The notes below the pieces were generated by a model. The model ran no database searches and was not told where the DNA came from. It saw only the letters and a program-made list of their open reading frames with translations. Source: Paenibacillus sp. MZ04-78.2 (GTDB lineage Bacteria; Bacillota; Bacilli; Paenibacillales; NBRC-103111). From it: a DNA stretch of 64,000 bases. The translations under genes and the position numbers were made by a program. Shown in pieces: positions 36,368 to 46,206 of the stretch (within the stretch, counting starts at the first letter, position 1; each line of letters starts with the position of its first letter). The DNA is taken from assembly GCF_024213375.1 (NCBI RefSeq), contig NZ_JANAVJ010000008.1, positions 116,517 to 180,516 of the forward strand. The letters are read 5' to 3'.

Positions 36368-37321
36368 CTACTCCGCGCTTGCTTTTTGCTTGGCGACCGG
36401 GATTAAGCGGTTCATATTGACCGTACGCCGCAGCTCCCAGGTCGCGGGATCGGCAGCATCGTATTGTTCCAGATACGCAATGACTTCCTTGGTGATCGGC
36501 GTAGGCGTCGAAGCCCCGGAGGTGACGCCCACGCGGCGCACCGGCCTCAGCCACTCGGGGTTCAACTCGGAAAGGTCGGCGATGCGATATGCCTTGACTC
36601 CCGCGATCTCCTCCGACACTTGCTCAAGTCGATTCGAATTGTTGCTTCGCGGGTCGCCGACGACGATGACGAGATCGGCATCCTTCGCCTGCTCCGCGAC
36701 CGCTTCCTGCCTTACTTGGGTGGCAAGGCAAATTTCGTTATGAATCTCCGCATGCGGGAATCTTTCCAGCAGCCGGTTCATGATGTGCTTGATATCCCAC
36801 TGGCTCATCGTCGTCTGGTTCGTAATCAGGATGCGCTCCGACGCGACGTTAAGCTTGTCGATTTCTTCCGTATTCTCGATCAGATGCACACGGTCCGGCG
36901 CGACGCCCACGGCGCCCTCCGGCTCGGGGTGGCCTTTCTTGCCGATGTAGATGATCGTATAGCCCTCGGCCGTCTTCTCGCGGATCAAATCATGCGTCTT
37001 CGTCACATCGGGGCACGTCGCGTCCACGACGGTCAAGCCTTTGTCCCGCGCCCGGCGGCGAACCTCCGGCGATACTCCGTGGGCGGTGAAAATGACCGTC
37101 CCCTTGTCCACCTGCTCCAAAATCTCCAGACGGTTCGGGCCGTCAAGCGTAATGACGCCTTCTTTTTCAAAATAATCAGTGACATGCGCATTGTGCACGA
37201 TCATGCCCAATATATATACGGGCTTCGGCAGATCCAAATTTTTGGCGGTCTGCATCGCCAGCGCCATCGCGTCGACGACGCCGTAGCAATAGCCGCGGGG
37301 AGATATTTTAATAACGTCCAT
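36368..37321 (-). CDS. ispH: 4-hydroxy-3-methylbut-2-enyl diphosphate reductase IspH
   Basis: 317 aa from the ATG at 37321; the frame is open further upstream only as an overlap with the kinase gene. Fe-S ligands: Cys in [12 protein letters not shown] (residue 13), ATCPDVTK (~96) and [12 protein letters not shown] (~194). HGVSPEVR and TNQTTMS motifs are present. It catalyses the last step of the MEP pathway, giving IPP and DMAPP. It lies 37 bp after the histidine kinase gene. Confidence 0.93.
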   Translation of the reverse strand: MDVIKISPRGYCYGVVDAMALAMQTAKNLDLPKPVYILGMIVHNAHVTDYFEKEGVITLDGPNRLEILEQVDKGTVIFTAHGVSPEVRRRARDKGLTVVDATCPDVTKTHDLIREKTAEGYTIIYIGKKGHPEPEGAVGVAPDRVHLIENTEEIDKLNVASERILITNQTTMSQWDIKHIMNRLLERFPHAEIHNEICLATQVRQEAVAEQAKDADLVIVVGDPRSNNSNRLEQVSEEIAGVKAYRIADLSELNPEWLRPVRRVGVTSGASTPTPITKEVIAYLEQYDAADPATWELRRTVNMNRLIPVAKQKASAE

Positions 37322-37358
37322 GCTGCACCTGCCTGTCGAATTTTCACTTATTCTTTCA

Positions 37359-38876
37359 TTATACCTGATTCCTCGGATGGAGGAAATGATCCTCGGCTTG
37401 CGCTGCCCGTCTGCTGAATTCGGCTGCAACCGGAAACCAGATAATGAAGGTCGTTCCCTCGTCTTGTCGCGTCTTGACCTCGACGGAGCCCTGATGCTCG
37501 TCGATAATCCATTTCGCGATGGACAAGCCCAGCCCCGTTCCGGACTTGCGGCCCCGCGACGGGTCCGCCCGGTAGAACCGTTCGAAAATATGCGGTATCT
37601 CGGATTTGTCCATGCCGATGCCCGTATCCTCGATCCGGATGCCGATCTGTTCGCCGTGCCGCAACGTATCAAGCCGGACGTAGCCCTGCTCCGTATACTT
37701 GAACGCATTTTCCAGAAAAATGAACAGCAGTTGTCTTAAATAATCTTCGTTGCCGTAGACGTAAATGCCCTTGGCCGCCTTCGTCTGCCCGACGATCCAT
37801 TCGGCCGTTTTCGGCAGCAGCTGCGCTTTCCGCGCAATCTCATCGAGCAGCGGCTGCAGCTCAACCTCGCCCTTGGTCATCTGGAACCCGGCGTCGGCGC
37901 GGGCCAGCGACAGCAGGTCGTTCACGAGCCGCGACATGCGCTCCGCTTCGCCCGAAATATCGTGCATCGCCTCCAGCGTCAGCTCCATCTTCGCATCGTC
38001 CTGTTCTCCGGAGGGAAGCGCCGTTTGCTTCCACATTTTTTCCAGTAACTCCATGTTGCCGCGTATCGTCGTCAAAGGGGTCCGCAGCTCGTGCGACGCA
38101 TCCGACACGAACCGGCGCTGCGCGCCGTATGCCTCTTCCAGCTCGGAATAAGCGTTCTGCAGCCGTCCGAGCATGCCGTTAATCGTCTGCGTCAGTTCGC
38201 CGATCTCATCGTTCGGACCGGTGTATTCGATCCGCTTGTCGAGATCGACCCCTTTTTCAATCCGGTTGGTGGCCGCAATGACCTGCTCGATCGGCCGAAG
38301 CACCTTGCGCGCGAGAAACCAGCCGATCGAGGCGGCGATCAGCACACTGATCAGCCCGATGACCGTCAAAATCAGACGCAGTTGCGCCAGCAAGCTCTCG
38401 TACGGCTCAATCCAGTATGCGGCCTGCATGACACCCAATACGTTGCCGGTGTACTGCTGAACGAGAGGCACATAATAAACCATGAACGAAGAACCCTGAA
38501 TACTCATTGTCTCGAACTGACACTGGCCGCTCAGAATGCATTGGACCTTTTCTTCGGTCACATCGGGAATTTTGATCCCCGTCTGTTCCGCGTCGGGCAA
38601 AGAGATGACCTGCCTCGTACTCAAATTCGTCACCTGGTAAAAAAGGTTGTTTGTCTTCGGCAAATCGCGAATGTTCGGAATCAGAACGTATTCCCCATAT
38701 ATATTTAGCTGGGGCTTGATGCGGGACGCCACGGCCCCTGCTTGCTGCTGCAATTTGGACTCTAAATCATTGTAGTAAAAATAATGCAAAAATAAGTAAA
38801 GTCCCAGCCCAAGCAGCAGCAGGGTTGCGGATAATATCGCCGTATACCAAAGGGTCAGGCGCAGGCGAATGGACAT
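37359..38876 (-). CDS. sensor histidine kinase beside htrA (MprB/CssS-like role)
   Basis: 505 aa. Spans at ~10-30 and ~165-190 flank an extracellular sensor of about 135 residues. A HAMP linker ([20 protein letters not shown]) leads into the H box [20 protein letters not shown] near 258, then N ([16 protein letters not shown]), G1 ([20 protein letters not shown]) and G2 ([12 protein letters not shown]) boxes. It starts 1 bp after the response regulator stop. The pair sits next to htrA, as MprAB sits near pepD and CssRS regulates htrA, so envelope or secretion stress is the likely signal (context inference). Confidence 0.9.
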   Translation of the reverse strand: MSIRLRLTLWYTAILSATLLLLGLGLYLFLHYFYYNDLESKLQQQAGAVASRIKPQLNIYGEYVLIPNIRDLPKTNNLFYQVTNLSTRQVISLPDAEQTGIKIPDVTEEKVQCILSGQCQFETMSIQGSSFMVYYVPLVQQYTGNVLGVMQAAYWIEPYESLLAQLRLILTVIGLISVLIAASIGWFLARKVLRPIEQVIAATNRIEKGVDLDKRIEYTGPNDEIGELTQTINGMLGRLQNAYSELEEAYGAQRRFVSDASHELRTPLTTIRGNMELLEKMWKQTALPSGEQDDAKMELTLEAMHDISGEAERMSRLVNDLLSLARADAGFQMTKGEVELQPLLDEIARKAQLLPKTAEWIVGQTKAAKGIYVYGNEDYLRQLLFIFLENAFKYTEQGYVRLDTLRHGEQIGIRIEDTGIGMDKSEIPHIFERFYRADPSRGRKSGTGLGLSIAKWIIDEHQGSVEVKTRQDEGTTFIIWFPVAAEFSRRAAQAEDHFLHPRNQV

Positions 38877-38877
38877 G

Positions 38878-39570
38878 TCAGCTTTCCCCTCTCAGCACAT
38901 AACCGGCGCCGCGAACGGTCTGAATCATCCGTTTGTGCCCATGCTCCTCCGTTTTCTGCCGCAAGAGAGCGATATAAACCTCAAGCACATTGGATTCTCC
39001 ACTGTAATCGTAGCCCCAAATTTTCTCCATAATCACGTCCCGCGAAAGCACTCTTCTCGGATTCTGCAAAAACAAGTGCAGCAGCTCGAATTCTTTCGTC
39101 GTCAGCTCGATGAGCTGCCCGCCTCGGTACACCTCGCGCGTATCCAGATCCATAAAGGTATCCTGGTACTGCAGCTTGTTGGAAGGCTGCTCCGTTTTGT
39201 CCGCCGCCTTGCGGCGCAGCAGAACGCGCACCCGGGCAAGCAGCTCCTCCAGTGCAAACGGCTTCACAAGATAGTCGTCCGCGCCGAGATCAAGCCCTTT
39301 CACCCGGTCGGACACTTCGTCCTTGGCCGTCAGCATGAGCACCGGCACGACCGAGCCGCCTTCGCGAATCCGGCGCACGACCTCCCAGCCGTCGAGCTGC
39401 GGCATCATGACATCCAGGATGACCGTATCCGGTTCGTTCTCCAGAATTTGCTTTAACCCGTCCATCCCGTGGTTCGCCGTAAATACGGTATACCCTTCGA
39501 ACGCCAAGCTCCGGCGCAGCATAGATGTAATTTTTTCGTCATCGTCAATGACTAGTATTTTCTCTCTCAT
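38878..39570 (-). CDS. OmpR-family response regulator, partner of 37359-38876
   Basis: 230 aa from the ATG at 39570. An ATG at 39603 lies on the TACAAT promoter -10 and is excluded. Receiver: KILVIDDDEKITSML at the start, Asp in VILDVMMPQLDG near 51, Lys in LVKPFALEELLARV near 101. The winged-helix domain has LTTKEFELLHLFLQNPRRVL and VRGAGYVLRGES. The 11-bp direct repeat upstream of htrA is a plausible binding site for it. Confidence 0.9.
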   Translation of the reverse strand: MREKILVIDDDEKITSMLRRSLAFEGYTVFTANHGMDGLKQILENEPDTVILDVMMPQLDGWEVVRRIREGGSVVPVLMLTAKDEVSDRVKGLDLGADDYLVKPFALEELLARVRVLLRRKAADKTEQPSNKLQYQDTFMDLDTREVYRGGQLIELTTKEFELLHLFLQNPRRVLSRDVIMEKIWGYDYSGESNVLEVYIALLRQKTEEHGHKRMIQTVRGAGYVLRGES

Positions 39571-39632
39571 AAAATCGTATCCACCCGCCTTTCCTTTCTC
39601 CATTGTACCAGAATAATGAGGATTGCAAAAAA

Positions 39633-39670
39633 AAGAAGCGGAGCTTTCATTGTCGTCCGCTCTGCTTCTT
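39633..39670 (-). terminator. htrA terminator
   Basis: AAGAAGC-GAGC and GCTC-GCTTCTT arms, followed leftward by a run of eight T. Confidence 0.75.
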
Positions 39671-39684
39671 TTTTCAATATTGCT

Positions 39685-41289
39685 TTACTGTTGCTTCTGC
39701 GGGTCGATCGTGTTGCGGTCGCCGATCGTAATGTCAACGTTCTGCTTCTTGCCGTCACGCATGATGCCAAGCGTTACTTTGTCGCCGGCCTTCAATTTCT
39801 TGATGGCTGCGATAACTTCTTCTTTCGTTTTGGTTTTCGCTCCGTTCACGTCCGTAATGACGTCGTAAGGACGAATGCCTGCTTTAAAGGCCGGGCTTTT
39901 GCGCTCGACTTCGGCAACGATCGCCCCTTCCGTATTTTCAAGCTTGAGCTCCGAGATCCAATCCTTATCGATATCTTGCAATGCCACACCGATGTACGGA
40001 AGCGGTTCTTTCGGAATTTTCACATTGTTTTTCAGGTTATCCAGCACCGCAGATATCGTGCTTGTCGGAATCGCGAAGCCGATGCCCTGCGCTTGCGCGT
40101 TGATAGCCGTATTGATGCCGATGACTTCGCCGTTGAGGTTCAGCAGCGGGCCGCCGGAGTTCCCCGGGTTGATCGAAGCGTCCGTTTGCAGCAAATGCTT
40201 GTATTGGCGCGTTCCGTTTTTATCCCGGATATCGATCGGACGCTCTTTGGCGCTCAGCACCCCGACGGTTACCGTATGATCGAAGCCGTATGGGTTCCCG
40301 ATGGCCACGACCCAGTCGCCCACGTTCATGCTGTCCGCGTTGCCGATCGGTAGCATCGGGAAATTCTCGCCGTTTTCCGGCTCGATCTTCAGCGCGGCCA
40401 AGTCAAGATCGTAGCTGTTGCCCAGCAATTGGGCTTTATACGACTTCTCGCTGCCATTGGTATTTATTTTCACCCAAATTTCATCCGCGCCGTCAATCAC
40501 GTGTTCGTTGGTCAAAATGTAGCCGGTCTTCTCGAAAATAAAGCCGGTCCCCATCCCGCCGGGCTGCAGTTGACCTTCGTTGCTTTTAGGCTGCTGCTGA
40601 CTGCCGCCACCGGAATCGTCGCCGAAAAATTGGCGGAAGAACGGGTCGTCGAACAACGGATTGCTGGAGCGCCCGTTGCTTTTCGTCTTGACTTTTGTCT
40701 CGATCTTGACGACCGCCGGACTTGCCTGCTGCACGATCCCCGAAATATTCATCGGACGGGCCAAATCGAGCGAAGAAGGCTTCACGTTCCCGTTATTATT
40801 GGCTACCTGCGCCGATGCGGGGGAACCCTGATTACTGTTTCCGGCCATCATGCCTTGAGCGCCGGTGAACAGGTTCATTTTGTCCGAAGCGAACATCAGC
40901 GTGCCGACCACGAGCACGCCGGCCATAAACGCGACGAACATGCTGCGGAAACCGCTCGACTTCTTCGGCGCCGCGCCGAGCTGCCAATTCCCCATCGGAC
41001 CTTGCTGCTCCTCCCCGGAGTTAAAGCCGAACGTTCGCAGCGCCTTCGGCGGCGTTACTTCCACCGGAGCGGAGCCTTGACTGTCGCTAACCGTCGTGTC
41101 CGAGGTACCGGATTTGTAAGGACCGTAGGAAAAGTAATGAGAGCTTTGCTCGCGGCTCGCCGCCGTTTCCTCCCCTCCGGTTACCTTTCGGTTATCCCCC
41201 TCAGACTCGCTATGCTTCAACTCGTCGGTCGGGCGACGAAAAAGATCGTTTACGTTGTTGTTATTATTATTGTTATTGTTGTGATCCAT
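39685..41289 (-). CDS. htrA: HtrA-like membrane-anchored serine protease
   Basis: 534 aa. The N-terminus is cytoplasmic and begins with a run of nine Asn (codons 4-12). One span lies at ~112-132 (FVAFMAGVLVVGTLMFA). The trypsin-like domain has His in LTNEHVIDGADE, Asp in DLDLAALKI and Ser in INPGNSGGPLLNLNGEVIG, and a PDZ domain (LPYIGVALQDI ... AFKAGIRPYDVITDVNG) ends the protein. It degrades misfolded exported proteins. GGAGG precedes the ATG. Its promoter carries an 11-bp direct repeat (41372-41393). Confidence 0.93.
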   Translation of the reverse strand: MDHNNNNNNNNNVNDLFRRPTDELKHSESEGDNRKVTGGEETAASREQSSHYFSYGPYKSGTSDTTVSDSQGSAPVEVTPPKALRTFGFNSGEEQQGPMGNWQLGAAPKKSSGFRSMFVAFMAGVLVVGTLMFASDKMNLFTGAQGMMAGNSNQGSPASAQVANNNGNVKPSSLDLARPMNISGIVQQASPAVVKIETKVKTKSNGRSSNPLFDDPFFRQFFGDDSGGGSQQQPKSNEGQLQPGGMGTGFIFEKTGYILTNEHVIDGADEIWVKINTNGSEKSYKAQLLGNSYDLDLAALKIEPENGENFPMLPIGNADSMNVGDWVVAIGNPYGFDHTVTVGVLSAKERPIDIRDKNGTRQYKHLLQTDASINPGNSGGPLLNLNGEVIGINTAINAQAQGIGFAIPTSTISAVLDNLKNNVKIPKEPLPYIGVALQDIDKDWISELKLENTEGAIVAEVERKSPAFKAGIRPYDVITDVNGAKTKTKEEVIAAIKKLKAGDKVTLGIMRDGKKQNVDITIGDRNTIDPQKQQ

Positions 41290-41371
41290 CAGAAAAACCT
41301 CCGCTTCATATAAGGCTTCAGGATGATTGCTATTCTTGTCTTGCTGTCATGCCTTTATCTTGCACGGGCAA

Positions 41372-41393
41372 CCTTAAAGAAACCTTAAAGAAA
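41372..41393. promoter_or_regulatory. 11-bp tandem direct repeat upstream of htrA
   Basis: CCTTAAAGAAA occurs twice in tandem (41372-41382, 41383-41393), 83 bp before the htrA start codon. A one-helical-turn direct repeat is the usual form of OmpR-family binding sites. Confidence 0.55.
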
Positions 41394-41419
41394 AATAAAA
41401 TGGAGGTAAAAAGAGAGAG

Positions 41420-41970
41420 CAACCCCCTAAATCCCCCTTAGTAAGGGGGACCCCAGGAGCTGCGCCCCTGGACCCGCAAGGTTGTCTGGGGAGGGAGTGC
41501 GGCACGTTTTTTGTTACTATGGATGAAGGAACGCGTCTATCCGGCGGGCCTCGGCCCGCCGGATACGCTTACATTTTGGTGCGGCAAAGTTCCGCGCAGC
41601 CGTGCGCCGCATGGAAGCGAGGACGCACGCTGCCTGCCGTCAGGCCAGGCGCGGGCGGACAGTCGCGGTCCTTGCTCGGCGTACCGCTAGTGCTGGTGCG
41701 CCGCATGGAAGCGAGGACGCACGTCGCCTGCCGTCAGGCCAGGCGCGGGCGGACAGTCGCGGTCCTTGCTCGGCGTATCGCTAGTGCTGGTGCGCCGCAT
41801 GGAAGCGAGGACGCACGCTGCCTGCCGTCAGGCCAGGCGCGGGCGGACAGTCGCGGTCCTTGTACCAGCGATTCCGATTATGGCGACGCTCCCCCTCCCC
41901 CGACAACCTTTCGTCGTCCAGGGGGCGAAACCCCTGGGGTCCCCCTTACTAAGGGGGATTTAGGGGGTTG
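41420..41970. mobile_element. MITE-like element with ~80-bp terminal inverted repeats
   Basis: The left end, CAACCCCCTAAATCCCCCTT, is matched in inverse orientation at the right end (to 41970). The repeats stay similar for about 80 bp each, through GGGGGACCCCAGG and GGTTGTC-GGGGAGGG. The interior holds 94-bp tandem repeats and no transposase, so it is a non-autonomous element. Its right end supplies the last codons and the stop of the yugN-like gene. Confidence 0.7.
41603..41862. repeat. 94-bp tandem repeat, about 2.8 copies
   Basis: Units start at 41603, 41697 and 41791 with TGCGCCGCATGGAAGCGAGG and are nearly identical (differences at GCTG/TCGC and TACC/TATC); the third is cut after GTCCTTG. 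GC-rich; no spacer-repeat structure of a CRISPR. Confidence 0.85.
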
Positions 41971-42376
41971 TATATCCCCTTTCGATCTCCCGCAGCAGCG
42001 AAGCCGCCTGATCCACCCACTTGTCCTCCACGGTGCCGTCTTTATCGAGCGGCTCCTGAAACTGATCCACTAACGCTCCAAAGGTCCGGACCTGCGCCTC
42101 ATGATCCAATCCTTCGTTATAGACATGTTTGAGTACGAACGGGGTACCGATTCGGACAAAAGCGTCCGTAGAATCCGTGTCTCCGTCCAGTACGCCGCTC
42201 GTGACTTCAAACGGGATGCGCAGCCACACTTTATGTCCCTCATCCAAATAGCGGTCGAAGGAACCGTGCTCATAATCCCAGTTGCCGCCTAATGTGAATT
42301 CATGCTCATGCAAATAGCTTCGCACATGTTCAAAAGGCTCTTCCCGCCCTTGCAAAGTCGAGTCTAAAGGAACCAT
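41960..42376 (-). CDS. YugN-like protein, C-terminus altered by repeat element
   Basis: 138 aa from the ATG that follows GGAGGA. It matches the YugN-like family: LGGNWDYEHGSFDRYLDEGH, LRIPFE, RIGTPFVLKHVYNEGLD, and FQEPLDKDGTVEDKWVDQAA. Function is not established. The last residues (TTP) and the TAA are encoded by the end of the repeat element at 41420-41970, so the native C-terminus was replaced, probably with little loss. Confidence 0.82.
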   Translation of the reverse strand: MVPLDSTLQGREEPFEHVRSYLHEHEFTLGGNWDYEHGSFDRYLDEGHKVWLRIPFEVTSGVLDGDTDSTDAFVRIGTPFVLKHVYNEGLDHEAQVRTFGALVDQFQEPLDKDGTVEDKWVDQAASLLREIERGYTTP

Positions 42377-42537
42377 CGGCATCTCCTCCAAAATATGATC
42401 GCTGCAACAAAATCACGCTTAGCATGTACCGGGTCAAGTAAAATTATGCCCATCAAGTGGAAAATAAACGCCAACAGGTTCATCGGAACGACCGGCTTTG
42501 CTTGTCCGTTTTCATACCCTGGTCTGCAAAGAAAAAA

Positions 42538-42570
42538 GAAGCCGCTCCTCAAATTTCCGGAACCGCTTCT
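42538..42570 (-). terminator. terminator of the oligopeptide transporter operon
   Basis: GAAGC-G-CC type arms (42538-42548 with 42559-42569) followed leftward by TTTTTTCTTTG, 20 bp past the oppC-like stop. Confidence 0.7.
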
Positions 42571-42589
42571 TTCCTTTACGCTCTTTGTT

Positions 42590-43474
42590 TTATTTCGAAT
42601 CAAAAGCGCTGCGCAATCCATCGCCAATGAAGTTGAAGCACATGATCGTCAGAAAGATCATAAAGCCGGGGATGAACGGATACCAAGGCGCATTGTTCAA
42701 AATCGTCAAGCTTTGCGCGCTCTGCAGCAAATTCCCCCAGCTCGCGGTAGGCGGCTGAATCCCCAGACCGAGGAAGCTAAGGCTGGACTCCGTCAAAATC
42801 ATGGTGCCCATCTGCAGCGTTGCGGAGACGATGACCGGGGCGATGGCGTTGGGCAAAATATGCACGAAAATAATCCGGAAATCCGACATGCCGATCGTCC
42901 GCGCCGCATCGACGAACTCGCGGTTTTTGACCGAAAGAATTTGCCCTCGTAGCAGTCTCGCTTTGGACATCCAGCCGAATACTACGAACACGACGATAAT
43001 ATTGAATAGGTTCGGCTTCAGGACAGTAACGACCGTGATCAGAACGAAGAAGGTCGGAAAGGCCAGCAAAATATCGACGATCCGCATCAGAAAGCCGTCG
43101 ACTTTCCCTCCATAATAACCGGCCAGCGAGCCTACGGTAATCCCGATCAACAGGTTAAGGATAACGGAAAAAATCGCGACGGCGAGCGATACCCGGGCGC
43201 CGTAAAGCACCCGGCTGAACAAATCCCGCCCTAAATCGTCAGTCCCGAACCAATGCTCGGCGCTTGGCGGCTTCAAGCGGCTCATCAGATCCTGTTCCGC
43301 CGGATCATGAAGTGCTATGACGGGCGCAAACAACGCGAGTAGAATAAGTACCCCCATAACCCACAGGCTGACAAAGGCCAGACGGTTAGCCTTGAATCGT
43401 TCCCAAGCCCGACGTTTCGGTTTGGCGGCGGCCGCAGGAAGCTGGGCCTTATTCGTAGTTACGGCTTCATTCAT
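42590..43474 (-). CDS. oligopeptide/dipeptide ABC transporter permease (OppC/DppC)
   Basis: 294 aa. N-terminal OppC leader segment (RRAWERFKANRLAFVSLWVM), HWFGTDDLGRDLFSRVLYGA near 69, and the EAA-type loop (VDAARTIGMSDFRIIFVHIL then PNAIAPVIV) near 190. Six spans are expected. It is the last gene of a five-gene operon and starts 3 bp after oppB's stop. Confidence 0.92.
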   Translation of the reverse strand: MNEAVTTNKAQLPAAAAKPKRRAWERFKANRLAFVSLWVMGVLILLALFAPVIALHDPAEQDLMSRLKPPSAEHWFGTDDLGRDLFSRVLYGARVSLAVAIFSVILNLLIGITVGSLAGYYGGKVDGFLMRIVDILLAFPTFFVLITVVTVLKPNLFNIIVVFVVFGWMSKARLLRGQILSVKNREFVDAARTIGMSDFRIIFVHILPNAIAPVIVSATLQMGTMILTESSLSFLGLGIQPPTASWGNLLQSAQSLTILNNAPWYPFIPGFMIFLTIMCFNFIGDGLRSAFDSK

Positions 43475-43477
43475 GGA

Positions 43478-44449
43478 TTATACCTTCGCCTCGCTTTTGC
43501 TGTAGCTAACCCGGGGGTCCAGGATCGCATAAGATAGGTCGGCTAATATGCTGCCGAAGACATAGAGAAAAGCAGTCATTGTCGTAATGGCGAAGATGAC
43601 CGGATAATCCCGCTGGAAAGCCGCTTCCGTGAACAGCCGGCCGATTCCGGGAATGCTGAAGATCGTCTCGACAATAACGGAGCCCGCGAAGAAGCTGGGC
43701 AGCGATAGCCCGAACAGCGTTGCCAGCGGAATCAGTCCGTTGCGCAAGCCGTGTACGGTCAATATCCTCCCATCCCGCAGCCCTTTGGCTTTGGCCGTGC
43801 GCATGTAATCCTGATTGATGACCTCCAGCATGCTGGAGCGGACATACCGAATCCAGACCGCCACTTCAGAGCAAGCAATCGTAAACACCGGCAAAATCAG
43901 ATGAAGCACCCGGTCCCATAAGCCGGACGGCGCATTGATCGTCTGCAGTCCGCCCGACGGCAGCCATCCGAGCTTTACGGCAAAGAACATCATCAACAGA
44001 AGGCCGAGCCAAAACCCGGGCAGCGAAATGCCGACGAACGTAATGCCGGATATGAGCTGGTCGAGACGCGAATTCGCTTTAACCGCGCACAAAATGCCGA
44101 GTGGAATCGCGATGGCCAAGGCTAGAGCAAAGCTTGTGACCGTCAGCAGCAAGGTATTCGGCAGCCGGTCCCAGATCAATTCCGAGACCGGTTGGTTTTT
44201 TTGAAACGAAGTGCCGAAATCCCCTTGCGCCAGGTCGCTGATCCATTTCCAATACTGAATGTATAACGGTTGATCCAAGCCGTAAGCCTTGATCATATTC
44301 TCTCTATCGATGGCCTTGATCGTCGGATCGTCAACGTACTGGGAGATCGGACTGCCCGGAGCCATATGGATAATCAGAAAAGAAATGATCGTAATGCCGA
44401 TCAGAATCGGAATGGCGTTCAGCAAACGCCGAAGGGCATATCGGGCCAC
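43478..44449 (-). CDS. oligopeptide/dipeptide ABC transporter permease (OppB/DppB)
   Basis: 323 aa. Starts MARYALRRLLNAIPILIGIT, with the family motif MAPGSPISQYVDDP and the EAA loop (MRTAKAKGLRDGRILTVHGL RNGLIPLAT region) near 215-245. Six spans. With OppC it forms the channel through which the lipoprotein-bound peptide passes. The lipoprotein gene lies 52 bp upstream. Confidence 0.92.
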   Translation of the reverse strand: MARYALRRLLNAIPILIGITIISFLIIHMAPGSPISQYVDDPTIKAIDRENMIKAYGLDQPLYIQYWKWISDLAQGDFGTSFQKNQPVSELIWDRLPNTLLLTVTSFALALAIAIPLGILCAVKANSRLDQLISGITFVGISLPGFWLGLLLMMFFAVKLGWLPSGGLQTINAPSGLWDRVLHLILPVFTIACSEVAVWIRYVRSSMLEVINQDYMRTAKAKGLRDGRILTVHGLRNGLIPLATLFGLSLPSFFAGSVIVETIFSIPGIGRLFTEAAFQRDYPVIFAITTMTAFLYVFGSILADLSYAILDPRVSYSKSEAKV

Positions 44450-44501
44450 CGGATGTCACTTCTTTCATCATAATTTCGATCATAACGATCAATGGATTTT
44501 C

Positions 44502-46166
44502 TTATTTCGTGAAATACCACTTTTCGATTTCCTTCAAGGAGTCGCGCTTCGGATTAAAGCCTTCGAGATTAGCCGGATAAGCCATGGTAGACGTTGGCGA
44601 GTAAAAGAACGTATACGGCTGCTCTTCCGCAATTATAGCGTCGATTTTGGCCATCAGCTCTTTCCGTTTATTCATATCGAAGGTTTTCAAATCCTCGTCG
44701 ATCAGCTTGTCGACCTCGGGATTTTTATAAGAAATATAGTTCGATCCCGTCTCAATCGCCGTGGAATGCCAAATGCCTTGCGGGTTCGGGTCTCCCGAAA
44801 TGCTCCAGCCATGGAATAGAGCGACGAAGTTTTTACCCATCCAGTTTTTCGTAAAAGCAGAACCCTCGACAATTCGAGGCTGAACGCTGATGCCGACTTT
44901 TTTCAACTGCTGCTGAATTACGGTCAGCGCCTTCTCGCGAACCTTGTTCCCTTGAATCGTTTGCATTTCAAACTCGAATTTTTGACCGTTTTTGTCCAAA
45001 ATATTGTCGCCGTCCGTATCTTTCCAGCCTGCATCAGCCAAAATCTTCTTCGCCTTTTCCGGATCGTACGGGAATTTCGGCACATTATCCGTGAACGACC
45101 AGTAGGACGGAGACGTTTGGCTGTGTACGAGCTTTCCTTGTCCTTCGACGATGTTGTCTACGATCCCTTGACGGTCGATTGCCATCGTAAGCGCCTGACG
45201 CACCGATTTATCCTGGAACAGCGGATTGGTCAAATTCCAGGCTGCAAACATATAGACCCCTGTGCCAATCTCTTTTTGCAGCTTGATTTTGCCCGACGCT
45301 TTGGCAAACTGCTCGATAGCTTGCAAATTGTCGGCCGGCACTGCAACGACATTAATTTCACCGGCTTGCAGCTGTGCCATCATGGCATTTGCGTCAGGGA
45401 TAATCTTCGACGTTATTTTTTCAATGGCCGGCTTGCCGCCGAAATAGCTGTCGTTACGAACGAAGCGCAAATGTTGGCCTTGCTTCCATTCTTCCAGCTT
45501 GTACGGGCCTGATCCGACGGGCTTCTTCGCGAAGGTCGATTTTTCCATGTCTTTTACGGCAACATCCTTCAGCAAATGCTGAGGCAAAATATTAAAAGTT
45601 AACATATCGATGTATCCGGCATGCGGCTCTTTGAATGTAAATTTAACAGTCGTATCGTCCGTTTTCTCAATCTTCGCCAATTTTTCGAACGTTCCTTTGC
45701 GCGGTCCTTTGTAATCCGGATTCATCGGAATGTTGTATGTAAATACGACGTCGTTGGCCGTTACCGGCTTGCCGTCGCTAAATTGGGCATCGTTGCGGAT
45801 TTTAATCGTCATTTCTTTCTTGTCTTGCGAGAACACAGGCTGCCCGACCGCCAGATCGGGGACGATTTCCTGCTTGTCGTTGACGCGGTACAATGAGCTG
45901 AACACCAAATCAATCACTTCACTGGAAACCGTAGTGGTTGCCCAAAAACCGATAAAACCTTGCGGATCAAGCAAATAAGCCGTATTGATTTCGCCGCCGT
46001 CCACCTTTTCTTTTTTACTGCTGGTAGCCGACGCCCCATCGACCGGCTTCTCGCTCGTTGCGGCGGTTCCGCCGCCTCCGGACGTGCAGGCGCTCAGCAA
46101 CAGCGCGGTGGTCATCAACGTGGCAAGAGCGATATTTCCCGCTTTGCCGATTTTTTTGAACAACAT
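44502..46166 (-). CDS. oligopeptide-binding lipoprotein (SBP_bac_5, OppA/DppE type)
   Basis: 554 aa from the ATG at 46166, which follows GAGAGGGG; a longer ORF start upstream overlaps oppF and is excluded. Signal peptide with lipobox LLLSAC near residue 22, then a low-complexity linker. The SBP_bac_5 domain shows the DGKPVTANDVVFTY and RQALTMAIDRQ motifs and ends KRDSLKEIEKWYFTK. It should bind peptides outside the membrane and hand them to OppBC. Confidence 0.92.
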   Translation of the reverse strand: MLFKKIGKAGNIALATLMTTALLLSACTSGGGGTAATSEKPVDGASATSSKKEKVDGGEINTAYLLDPQGFIGFWATTTVSSEVIDLVFSSLYRVNDKQEIVPDLAVGQPVFSQDKKEMTIKIRNDAQFSDGKPVTANDVVFTYNIPMNPDYKGPRKGTFEKLAKIEKTDDTTVKFTFKEPHAGYIDMLTFNILPQHLLKDVAVKDMEKSTFAKKPVGSGPYKLEEWKQGQHLRFVRNDSYFGGKPAIEKITSKIIPDANAMMAQLQAGEINVVAVPADNLQAIEQFAKASGKIKLQKEIGTGVYMFAAWNLTNPLFQDKSVRQALTMAIDRQGIVDNIVEGQGKLVHSQTSPSYWSFTDNVPKFPYDPEKAKKILADAGWKDTDGDNILDKNGQKFEFEMQTIQGNKVREKALTVIQQQLKKVGISVQPRIVEGSAFTKNWMGKNFVALFHGWSISGDPNPQGIWHSTAIETGSNYISYKNPEVDKLIDEDLKTFDMNKRKELMAKIDAIIAEEQPYTFFYSPTSTMAYPANLEGFNPKRDSLKEIEKWYFTK

Positions 46167-46206
46167 AGGCAAGTTCCCCTCTCTTTTCGATGCCTTCTGT
46201 AGGCGT

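Noticed and set aside
36368..37708. 446-codon version of IspH with a long N-terminal extension
   Set aside because: The extra ~129 codons are antisense-free overlap with the end of the kinase gene; IspH homology starts at the ATG at 37321.
41603..41862. Possible CRISPR array
   Set aside because: The 94-bp units are contiguous and nearly identical along their whole length, so there are no unique spacers; no cas genes.
41519..42073. 184-codon rightward ORF with repeated motifs
   Set aside because: It runs through the 94-bp tandem repeats of the MITE-like element and then antisense to yugN; no RBS and no family.
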